IMG/VR virus record: IMGVR_UViG_3300031885_000074 | Span: 1 to 32,437 of that record | Length of the DNA stretch: 32,437 bases | Strand: one strand, 5' to 3' | From: a virus | Shown: in pieces, positions 15,311 through 22,072 of the stretch | Position numbering within the stretch: the stretch's first letter is position 1 | Layout of the letters: every line of letters starts with the position of its first letter | Notes under the pieces: generated by a model | What the model saw: only the letters and a program-made list of their open reading frames with translations | Told to the model about the DNA's origin: nothing | The model's database searches: none | Made by a program: the position numbers and the translations under genes

Positions 15311-15802
15311 TTGTCCCTTTTCTCCCGCTTCCTCCGGCTCTTTCGCCGGAGGCCGGCCATCGTGGCCCCCACGGCCGAGGAGGTCCGGCTCTACGGCAAT
15401 CCCGACGCCGCAAAGTTCTTCCCGCTCCTGGCCCTATGGGCCGACATGGCGAAGCCCGGCAACGACTACTACCTGGCCCTCCACGACGACAAGACGGGCG
15501 GCGGATACCGGCTCTGGCTCGAAGACGCGGGCGACGAGTGGATCGCCGGCAGGGCCCTCGCCTTCACCAGCGAGGAGCACCTCCACCACTACGTCGGGAT
15601 CGTATGCCGAGACACGGAGTGCGTCCCGAGCAACTTCAAGCTCTGGACCGCCAAGTACACGGAGGTGGCCGAGGTCGCGCGGAGGATCAGCGCCAAGCGC
15701 CTCTCCGAGGGCGGGAAGGGCATACGGGTGGACCTGTGCGGCGTGAACGCCGACAAGGACGTGGTGACGGCGGACGTGCTTTGGGACGGTTTGACAACGT
15801 AG
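15311..15802 (+). CDS. Unknown protein (163 residues), TTG start
   Basis: Not recognised. The TTG at 15311 begins one base after the upstream TAG, with GGAAGG just before it; no ATG or GTG start fits better. The N-terminus is short, hydrophobic and very basic ('FLRLFRRRP'), which could contact membrane or nucleic acid. The remainder is a mixed alpha/beta domain with 'FFPLLALWADMAKPGNDYY', 'YRLWLEDAGDEW' and a C-terminal 'VVTADVLWDG'. It lies in the run of small genes between the SbcC-like ATPase and the RuvC-like resolvase and is probably co-transcribed with them. Confidence 0.65.
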   Translation: MSLFSRFLRLFRRRPAIVAPTAEEVRLYGNPDAAKFFPLLALWADMAKPGNDYYLALHDDKTGGGYRLWLEDAGDEWIAGRALAFTSEEHLHHYVGIVCRDTECVPSNFKLWTAKYTEVAEVARRISAKRLSEGGKGIRVDLCGVNADKDVVTADVLWDGLTT

Positions 15803-15828
15803 GAGCGATATAAACTTTCGGAGGAAAC

Positions 15829-16110
15829 GTGTTCAAGAAAAAAAGCCTTTTCGAACAACTCAAAGAAATCTCACCGGAATTCGCGGAGTCGGTAGTCAAG
15901 CTCGACAACGCGTCCCTGAAGAACAAGCTCGCCGACCTGTCCATCGCCGACTCCGAGATCGACGAGGCGATGAAGGAGGACCAGGACCTCCAGAAGGCGA
16001 AGACGGCCTACGACGTGGCGAAAGAGGGCTACGCGGACATCACCGCCGCCAACAAGCTGAAGCGCAAGTACCTCATCCGGCTCCTCAAGGACAGAAGCCA
16101 GGCGAGCTAG
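15829..16110 (+). CDS. Small helical acidic protein, unknown (93 residues)
   Basis: Not recognised. The GTG at 15829 is four bases after GGAGG. The product is almost entirely helical and charged, with heptad-like stretches ('LKNKLADLSIADSEIDEAM', 'AKTAYDVAKEGYADI') and a basic C-terminus ('KLKRKYLIRLLKDR'), suggesting a coiled-coil or small DNA-contacting partner. Its stop overlaps the start of the resolvase gene (TAGTG), so the two are probably co-translated; it may act with the resolvase, but that is inferred only from position. Confidence 0.68.
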   Translation: MFKKKSLFEQLKEISPEFAESVVKLDNASLKNKLADLSIADSEIDEAMKEDQDLQKAKTAYDVAKEGYADITAANKLKRKYLIRLLKDRSQAS

Positions 16111-16799
16111 TGCCGGGAAGAGTCCTATCACTGGACGTCAGCACGAACACCGGGTACGCGGTGTTCGACGGCGGCGCGGACGTGCTTGTGGCCTACGGAT
16201 TCATGGCCATGATGAAGAGGCCGTCGCAGTATCCGCTCCCCTATCCGCTGAACTACGCCGTCGCGGCGACGGACTACGCCCGCGCCCTGGTGACGCTGGT
16301 GGAGCAGTTCGAGCCGGTGGCAATCGTGGTCGAGGAGACCAACCCGGGGCACGAGGTCCTCAGCCAGAGGACGCTGGAGTGGATACACATGGCCCTCAAC
16401 CTCAAGCTGGGTATGGCCACGAAGGTCTGCTACGTCAGAACCGGGGACTGGCGCCGGGCCGTCGGGCTCCAGCTGAGCAAGGTCCAGGCGAAGGCCAACC
16501 TGAAGAAGAGCCTAGAAAAAGCCAAGAAGGAGGCGTCGGCCATACGCTTCCTGATCAAGGCCGCGGGGACCAGCAAGGTGAACGCGATGCACGTAGCCAA
16601 GCTGAAGAAAGACCTGAAGGCACTGCAACTCTTCAGGACCACGCGGAAGCACCTCGCGGTCAACATGGTAAACGAACTGTACAAGCTGGACCTAAAAATC
16701 GCCGACAACGACACGGCCGACGCCATACTCTTGGGTCGGGCCTTCTACCTCGGCGCCACTGTCTGCGACGGCAAGATGCCGTCGAAAAAACAAAGCTGA
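16110..16799 (+). CDS. RuvC-like Holliday junction resolvase (RNase H fold)
   Basis: The 229-residue product should cut four-way or branched DNA, clearing recombination intermediates before packaging. The N-terminal strand 'VLSLDVSTNTGYAVFD' holds the first catalytic Asp (Asp9). 'PVAIVVEETNPG' supplies the central Glu (75/76), and 'IADNDTADAILLG' (197-209) gives the C-terminal acidic residues (Asp201, Asp204), as in RuvC. The size is larger than E. coli RuvC (173), with a Lys-rich helical insert at 120-180 that may be a DNA-binding extension. The GTG start overlaps the upstream TAG. The assignment to RNase H-fold resolvases is firm; junction specificity is inferred from the family. Confidence 0.85.
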   Translation: MPGRVLSLDVSTNTGYAVFDGGADVLVAYGFMAMMKRPSQYPLPYPLNYAVAATDYARALVTLVEQFEPVAIVVEETNPGHEVLSQRTLEWIHMALNLKLGMATKVCYVRTGDWRRAVGLQLSKVQAKANLKKSLEKAKKEASAIRFLIKAAGTSKVNAMHVAKLKKDLKALQLFRTTRKHLAVNMVNELYKLDLKIADNDTADAILLGRAFYLGATVCDGKMPSKKQS

Positions 16800-16816
16800 A
16801 CAGAGAGGGCAACACG

Positions 16817-18784
16817 ATGTTTCGGAACGAGGCGGCAGAGTTTGTCTACATCCGCACCTACGCGCGGTGGTTCGACGACAAGGGGCGCAGGGAGGTCGGT
16901 TGGGACGAGTCGGCCCAGAGGCTCCTCGACTTCTACTGGAAGATCTGCGGCAACAAGCTCCCGAAGAAGGTGAAGAAGCGGATCGAGCACCGGCTCCTGA
17001 AGATGGACGCCATGCCGTCGATGCGGGCCCTCTGGTCCGCCGGCCCCGCGCTCAGGGAGAACTCCATCCTCGGGTACAACTGCTCCTACCTCCCCGTCGC
17101 GGACCTGTTCTCGTTCGCCGAGCTGCTCTACATCCTCATGTGCGGCACCGGCGTCGGGTTCAGCGTCGAGCGCCGGTTCTCCGAGAAGCTGCCCGCGGTC
17201 GAGAAGCAGTCGGGCCTCGGCTCCGGCGTGCACGTCGTCAGCGACACGAAGGAGGGCTGGGCCACCTCGCTCTACGAGGGCCTGAAGGCCTGGTTCGGGG
17301 GCAGGGACATCGAGTTCGACTACACCAAGATCCGACCCCGCGGCGCCCGGCTGAAGATGATGGGCGGGCGGGCCAGCGGCCCCGAGCCGCTGCGCCGGCT
17401 GCACAGGTACGTCAAGTCCGCCCTCCTGGCGGCCCAGGGGCGGAAGCTGAACCCCGTCGAGTGCCACGACCTGTGCTGCATGATCGCCGAGGTCGTCGTC
17501 GTGGGCGGTGTCCGCCGCAGCAGCCTGATCTCCTTCAGCGACCTGGACGACAACGCCATGCGGACGGCCAAGGACCCGGGGATGCCGGTCTACCGGCAAA
17601 TGAGCAACAACAGCGCGGCCTACGAGGGCAAGCCCGACATGCTCACCTTCATGGCCGAGTGGCTCAACCTCGCCAAGTCCGGCTCGGGGGAGCGCGGCAT
17701 CTTCAACGCCGGCGCGGCCCTGAACCAGGCCCCGCGGCGCGGCCTGAAAATCGCCGACAGCTTCCGAACCAACCCGTGCGGCGAGATCATCCTGAAGCCC
17801 TTCGAGTTCTGCAACCTCACCGAGGTCGTGGTCCGCGCCTCCGACAGCTTCGACGACCTGATCGAGAAGGTCGAGGCGGCGACGTGGATGGGGGCCATCC
17901 AGTCCACCCTGACCAACTTCCCGTTCATCCGGCCGGAGTGGAGGCAGAACTGCGAGAAGGAGCGGCTCATGGGCGTCTCCCTCACGGGGCAGCTGGACAA
18001 CCCGGGCATCCTGACCGCGGAGAAGCTGGAGATCCTCCGCAACTACGCGATCAAGACTGCGAAGAAGGCCTGTGCCACCCTGAACATAAACCTGAGCGTG
18101 GCGATTACCTGCGTCAAGCCGAGCGGGACGGTTAGCCAGGTCGTGGACTGCGCCAGTGGGTGCCACCCGCGGTGGTCGGAGCACTACATCCGGCGCTACC
18201 GGATCAGCTCGACCGACCCCCTGTTCAAGATGATGAAGTCCCAGGGCGTCAAGTTCGCGGCCGAGGTCGGCCAGCGGCCCGAGGACTGGAAAAAGGCCGC
18301 CAAGCTCTCCGAGGAGGGCAAGCCGTTCGAGAACGTCTGTCCGCTGTACGAGCGCGGGAAGGACTGGTCCGAGGACCGGGTGCAGACGTGGGTCTGTGCC
18401 TTCCCCGTCAAGTCCCCCGTGAAGTCCATCGTCAGGAAGGACTGGGGCGCCATCCAGCAGCTTGAGTGGTACAAGCGCGTCCAGAAGAACTGGTGCGAGC
18501 ACAACGTCAGCTGCACGGTCTACGTAAAGGACAGCGAGTGGCTCAAGGTGGGCAACTGGGTCTACGAGAACTTCGACGACGTGGTCGGTGTGGCTTTCCT
18601 CCCAGACTCCGGCGGCGTGTACGAGCTTGCGCCCTACCAGTCCATCACGAAGGACGAATACGAGAAACTGAAGGCCGAGTTTCCGAAGCTCGACTACACC
18701 AAGCTGTCGAAGTTCGAGCTGGAGGACAACACGACCGGGGCCCAGACCCTCGCCTGCACGGGCACGACCTGCGAGCTGGGATAG
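16817..18784 (+). CDS. nrdJ: Class II (adenosylcobalamin-dependent) ribonucleoside-triphosphate reductase
   Basis: It reduces ribonucleotides to deoxyribonucleotides using a B12-generated thiyl radical. The 655 residues look like the monomeric Lactobacillus leichmannii enzyme. 'YNCSY' holds Cys89 (Cys119), 'TNPCGEI' holds Cys321 and Glu323 (Cys408 and Glu410) and 'FEFCNL' holds Cys332 (Cys419). The tail ends in 'ACTGTTCELG', whose two cysteines (647, 652) have the spacing of the redox pair Cys731/Cys736. It is about 80 residues shorter than the 739-residue L. leichmannii protein. The ATG at 16817 follows GAGAGGG; the frame is open further upstream but only as a shadow of the resolvase gene. 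No separate activase or small subunit is required for this class, and oxygen is not needed. Confidence 0.95.
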   Translation: MFRNEAAEFVYIRTYARWFDDKGRREVGWDESAQRLLDFYWKICGNKLPKKVKKRIEHRLLKMDAMPSMRALWSAGPALRENSILGYNCSYLPVADLFSFAELLYILMCGTGVGFSVERRFSEKLPAVEKQSGLGSGVHVVSDTKEGWATSLYEGLKAWFGGRDIEFDYTKIRPRGARLKMMGGRASGPEPLRRLHRYVKSALLAAQGRKLNPVECHDLCCMIAEVVVVGGVRRSSLISFSDLDDNAMRTAKDPGMPVYRQMSNNSAAYEGKPDMLTFMAEWLNLAKSGSGERGIFNAGAALNQAPRRGLKIADSFRTNPCGEIILKPFEFCNLTEVVVRASDSFDDLIEKVEAATWMGAIQSTLTNFPFIRPEWRQNCEKERLMGVSLTGQLDNPGILTAEKLEILRNYAIKTAKKACATLNINLSVAITCVKPSGTVSQVVDCASGCHPRWSEHYIRRYRISSTDPLFKMMKSQGVKFAAEVGQRPEDWKKAAKLSEEGKPFENVCPLYERGKDWSEDRVQTWVCAFPVKSPVKSIVRKDWGAIQQLEWYKRVQKNWCEHNVSCTVYVKDSEWLKVGNWVYENFDDVVGVAFLPDSGGVYELAPYQSITKDEYEKLKAEFPKLDYTKLSKFELEDNTTGAQTLACTGTTCELG

Positions 18785-18814
18785 GGGCGATATTAGATCA
18801 CGGAGGTACTATCC

Positions 18815-19702
18815 ATGGGAACTGGCATGTGGGAAGGCGACACGGACACGGAAGAATTCGGCGTAGAGGAAACCGCCCAGGCAGAGGCCATCATGGCCGA
18901 GCTTGAGTCCGGGGCCCGGGCCGACGCCGCAAGGGCGGAGACGCGCGCCGCGACAAGCGACCGCATCATCCGCGCGACCAGCGAGGCGGAAGCCCGCTTC
19001 GAGAAAGCCTCCCTCTACAAGACGCTCCTACAGGGGAGCCTCTTCGAGGAAAACTCGGGCTCGGCGGAGACCGTGGCCGAGGTGGAGCAGGAGATCAAGT
19101 GTTTCGTCCTCGAACGGTTCGAAACGCTGATCGGGCTCAAGGCCCCCAAGGCCGCGGCCCCGGCGCCGTCCGCGTTCGGCCCCGAGGAAACCGAGGCCCT
19201 CCTTTTCCTCGCCAGAAGGATCATGGGAGCCGAGAAGGGAAAGGCCCCGAAGAAAGAGACCCCGAAGGTGCCGGTCCTCAAGAAGGCACCGGTCCAGGCC
19301 TCCCCGGCCCTCAGGTCCCGGGGCTCGAAACTTCCCGAGGCCAAACCCGCGATTCCGGCCGCGGCCACCCAGGCGCAGGCGCCGAAGAACAAGGTGACGG
19401 CGTCCGCAGAGGTCGTCGCCGGCGTCTCCCAGCTCGCAAAGAAGCAGGGCAAGAAGCTCGTGGTCACGCCCGACGGCCGGGTGGGCAAGATATCCAAGGC
19501 GTCCGGGGCCCAGTTCCAGCCCGGGCCCGGCAGCGCGCGGCCCCTTCCCATGCCGTCACCCGAGGAGCAGATGGGCAAGGCCATGGCAGAGTCCGCCCTG
19601 AACACGGGGAACAATCCCCTCCTTTCGGTGGCGCCGGTCTACACCAAGATCATGCAGGACGCCGCGAAGAGAGTGGAAGAAGACGGCGGGGAAGAGAACT
19701 AA
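18815..19702 (+). CDS. Unknown protein with Ala/Pro/Lys-rich linker (295 residues)
   Basis: Not recognised. The ATG at 18815 follows GGAGG by eight bases. Residues 1-110 are helical and acidic (Glu/Ala-rich, possibly coiled coil). Residues 110-215 are low-complexity Ala/Pro/Lys linker with an included helix ('EETEALLFLARRIMG'). Around 200-240 is a more ordered basic stretch ('KKQGKKLVVTPDGRVGKI'), and the tail is acidic. No enzyme motif, cysteine cluster or membrane segment is visible. It sits after the reductase gene and 27 bases before another linker-containing unknown. A scaffolding or adaptor role is possible but not supported by a motif. Confidence 0.65.
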   Translation: MGTGMWEGDTDTEEFGVEETAQAEAIMAELESGARADAARAETRAATSDRIIRATSEAEARFEKASLYKTLLQGSLFEENSGSAETVAEVEQEIKCFVLERFETLIGLKAPKAAAPAPSAFGPEETEALLFLARRIMGAEKGKAPKKETPKVPVLKKAPVQASPALRSRGSKLPEAKPAIPAAATQAQAPKNKVTASAEVVAGVSQLAKKQGKKLVVTPDGRVGKISKASGAQFQPGPGSARPLPMPSPEEQMGKAMAESALNTGNNPLLSVAPVYTKIMQDAAKRVEEDGGEEN

Positions 19703-19729
19703 ACACGTTATTTCCTTAGGGGGAACAAG

Positions 19730-20362
19730 ATGAGCGAAGAAACCAAGACAGCAGAAGTTCAACCGGTCCGGCCACCACTTTCCGCCCTCCAGCGCATCGA
19801 GATTCTGGAGGCAGAGGTCAACAACCTCCGGCAGGCGATCCAGGCCATGGACGCCTCCATCGAGGTGATGTCCGAAAACTTGCAGAAGCAGGTCCGCTTC
19901 AACGCCGCCTTCGCGCGCGTCCTCAAGGATGGCAAGGCCATCTCCCTGGAGAGCATCAACGCGGCCGTTTTTGAAAACAAGATAGACGCGCTGAAGGCGC
20001 CCATCATCGCCCTGACCGGGGCCGGGCTCCTGGCCCCCGCGGAGACCGTCTCGCTCAAGTCCATAGTCGTCGGCAAGGAGCTTAAAAAGGGCGACAGGAC
20101 CGTCATATCCGAGCGTATGCAGATGATGGTGCGCGACCTCGTCAAGGCCGCGAAGGCACGGATCATCAACAAGAAGGTGGGGGACGAGGTCGAGCTGGTC
20201 GACGGCGCCGACTTCCTCTTCGTGGTGACGGAAATCCACGACGTGCAGGAGCCGAAGCAGGCGCCCGCGCCGGAGGCCCCGGCGGAAGCGCCCCAGGCCG
20301 CCCCCGCCGCCGAGGAACCGAAGGCCGAGGAAAAGGGGCCGGAAGCCCCGGAAAAAAACTAG
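19730..20362 (+). CDS. Unknown protein with coiled coil and Ala/Pro/Glu tail (210 residues)
   Basis: Not recognised. The ATG at 19730 follows AGGGGGAAC. Residues 18-60 form a likely coiled coil ('IEILEAEVNNLRQAI'). Residues 60-185 are a compact mixed domain with 'VSLKSIVVGKELKKGDRTV' and a beta ending 'VELVDGADFLFVVTEI'. The last 35 residues are an Ala/Pro/Glu tail of the type seen in SSB-like or scaffold proteins. The stop is followed immediately by a promoter (20363), so it ends the upstream operon. Confidence 0.66.
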   Translation: MSEETKTAEVQPVRPPLSALQRIEILEAEVNNLRQAIQAMDASIEVMSENLQKQVRFNAAFARVLKDGKAISLESINAAVFENKIDALKAPIIALTGAGLLAPAETVSLKSIVVGKELKKGDRTVISERMQMMVRDLVKAAKARIINKKVGDEVELVDGADFLFVVTEIHDVQEPKQAPAPEAPAEAPQAAPAAEEPKAEEKGPEAPEKN

Positions 20363-20391
20363 TTGCATTTTTCCGCGAAACCGGGCATAAT
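20363..20391 (+). promoter_or_regulatory. Sigma-70-like promoter (TTGCAT, 17 bp, CATAAT)
   Basis: The -35 is TTGCAT at 20363-20368, the spacer is exactly 17 bp and the -10 is CATAAT at 20386-20391, preceded by GG. The spacer contains CCGCG at the same position as in the promoters at 30148 and 30470. The predicted start near 20398 leaves a leader of about 33 bases with an AAAGGA site before the metallophosphoesterase ATG at 20431. Confidence 0.75.
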
Positions 20392-20430
20392 GTTGGTAGG
20401 TGTTAGGGTGTCTCTGAAAGGACGGACCAG

Positions 20431-21813
20431 ATGAAAGCCAACAAAGGCAAGAACCCCATGTTCTCTTTCGCGGAGAAGGCCAAGAAGAAGCTGGAGGCCG
20501 GGCAGGAGCTTTCGCCCCTCGAACTGGAGAGCCTCGACAACAAGTGGCTCTCCTCCTACATCGCCAAGCAGATCGAGAAGTGCGCCGGAGAAATCGGCAA
20601 GAAGCCGCACGAGGTCATCTGGCTCGACTTCCGCGAGTTCATCAACTTCGGCTACGGCAAGAACTCCGCCGGCATAGCAAAGAAGGCCCTGACGCGGTGC
20701 GGCGGCTTCAACGTCGTCCGCGACGCATACTTCCCGCCGGAGGCCTTCCCCGAGGCCGAGGAGCGTAGCCTCCTGAAGCGCACGGCCGAGATGAACCGGA
20801 AGTACGCAAGCCAGGAGATCTACGACAACCTGTTCCTCGCCAGGATCAAGGAGATCGTCGACAGGGCCTACGGCACGCGCCGGGTCCGTGTCCCCCGGTT
20901 CCTCAAGCCCCGCAAGGGCGGTCCGGTCAAGCGCATCCTGAACGTGCTGCTCAGCGACTTCCACTACCAGTCCCAGCTCAAGCTCGCCGACACCGGCCAC
21001 GCCTACGGCTCGAAGGAGGAGGCACGCCGCACCGCGAAGCTCTGCAAGACCATCGCGGAGTACAAGCTGGACCACAGGAACGAGACCAAGCTGAACCTGT
21101 ACCTCGACGGCGACGTCATCCAGGGCCAGCTCCACGACCTGCGGGACGGTTCGCCCCTCGCCGAGCAGGCCTGCGCGGCGACCCACCTGCTCGCGCAGAT
21201 GGTCGCGTACCTCTCCAGCGCGTTCCCCGAGGTCGAGGTCTACTGCGCGACGGGCAACCACGGCCGGAACACGGCCCGCCACAAGGACCGGGCCACCCGG
21301 GAGAAGTGGGACAGCGTGGAAACGATCATCTACTACGGCGTGAAGAGGGCGACGTCCCACATCAAGAACGTCGTCGGCTTCCACATCCCCCGCACCCCCT
21401 GGTTCGAGGTGTCCGCCCTCGGCCACAAGTTCTTCGGCACGCACGGCGACGGCTTCTTCAACCCGGGCAACCCCAGCAAGAACATCAACGTGGGCAGCCT
21501 GGAGAACCAGTCCAACAGGTGGAACGCGGCCCTCCCGGACACCGACGAGTACAGGGTGTTCATGGTCGGACACGTTCACACCCCGACCGCGTCCTGGCTC
21601 GCAAACGGCGCCTGCCTCCTCGTGAACGGCGCGCTGTGCCCGACGGACGGCTTCGCGCAGTCCCTCCCGGTGCCCGAGTCGACGTGCGGGCAGTGGATGT
21701 TCGAGACCACGAAGAGCCACCCCGTCGGCGACCTTCGCCTCATCACCGTCAGCAAGGCGGACGACGAGGACGAGAGCCTGGACAAGATCATCAAGCCCTT
21801 CGAGGACTTTTAG
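20431..21813 (+). CDS. Calcineurin-like metallophosphoesterase with N-terminal extension
   Basis: The 460-residue product has the metallophosphoesterase metal set: 'LLSDFHYQ' (Asp176, His178), 'YLDGDVIQG' (Asp226/228), 'ATGNHGRN' (Asn276, His277), 'FFGTHGDG' (His338) and 'MVGHVHTP' (380-383). The first 150 residues are a separate domain, mostly helical, with an HTH-like 'NSAGIAKKALTRCG' and basic patches that suggest DNA contact. It is distinct from the SbcD/gp47-like gene at 5363-6409, so the phage carries two enzymes of this superfamily. Substrate (DNA, cyclic nucleotide or phosphoprotein) is unknown. It is the first gene after the promoter at 20363 and heads the replication operon, which favours a DNA role. 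Confidence 0.85.
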   Translation: MKANKGKNPMFSFAEKAKKKLEAGQELSPLELESLDNKWLSSYIAKQIEKCAGEIGKKPHEVIWLDFREFINFGYGKNSAGIAKKALTRCGGFNVVRDAYFPPEAFPEAEERSLLKRTAEMNRKYASQEIYDNLFLARIKEIVDRAYGTRRVRVPRFLKPRKGGPVKRILNVLLSDFHYQSQLKLADTGHAYGSKEEARRTAKLCKTIAEYKLDHRNETKLNLYLDGDVIQGQLHDLRDGSPLAEQACAATHLLAQMVAYLSSAFPEVEVYCATGNHGRNTARHKDRATREKWDSVETIIYYGVKRATSHIKNVVGFHIPRTPWFEVSALGHKFFGTHGDGFFNPGNPSKNINVGSLENQSNRWNAALPDTDEYRVFMVGHVHTPTASWLANGACLLVNGALCPTDGFAQSLPVPESTCGQWMFETTKSHPVGDLRLITVSKADDEDESLDKIIKPFEDF

Positions 21814-21835
21814 CCCATGGCCGGCGTGGAGAAAG

Positions 21836-22072
21836 ATGTCGGCGGGTGAGGACGAAATTTCCCGCCTGTTGCGAGAGGACAAGGACTTCGTAGTGGCGAA
21901 GCGTTTCGAGAACAGCCTAGCCAGGGTCCTGAAGAAGTACCCGGACGGGGTGCCGGACCGGGCGGCCGCCCAGATGCTCCAGCTAACGGAGGACGAGCTG
22001 GAGATGAAGTACCAAGGAATCCTCAGAAAGCTGCGCGGCAAGATGGGCGTTGCCGACGATACAAACAGTTGA
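21836..22072 (+). CDS. Small HTH-like unknown protein (78 residues)
   Basis: Not recognised. The ATG at 21836 follows GGAG by four bases. The product is all helical and charged. 'DGVPDRAAAQMLQLTEDELEMKYQGIL' (in two helices) has the look of a helix-turn-helix, followed by a basic 'RKLRGKMG'. Its stop overlaps the polymerase ATG (TGATG), so it is co-translated with the polymerase. A DNA-binding accessory or regulatory role is possible. Confidence 0.7.
   Translation: MSAGEDEISRLLREDKDFVVAKRFENSLARVLKKYPDGVPDRAAAQMLQLTEDELEMKYQGILRKLRGKMGVADDTNS

Noticed and set aside
15791-15814. TTGACA followed by TATAAA before the gene at 15829
   Set aside because: The spacing is only 12 bp, too short for a sigma-70 promoter; both words fall in the end of a gene and a short gap.
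16379-16816. In-frame upstream extension of the reductase gene (146 more codons)
   Set aside because: The extension overlaps the resolvase gene in another frame and encodes low-complexity Gly/Arg/Glu sequence; the real protein starts with the expected N-terminus at 16817.
15803-18799. Similar GCGATAT(A/T)A words in two short gaps (15803-15828 and 18785-18814) as a possible late promoter
   Set aside because: Only two examples, not found before the virion genes in the window, and partial words such as CGATAT also occur near other gene ends.
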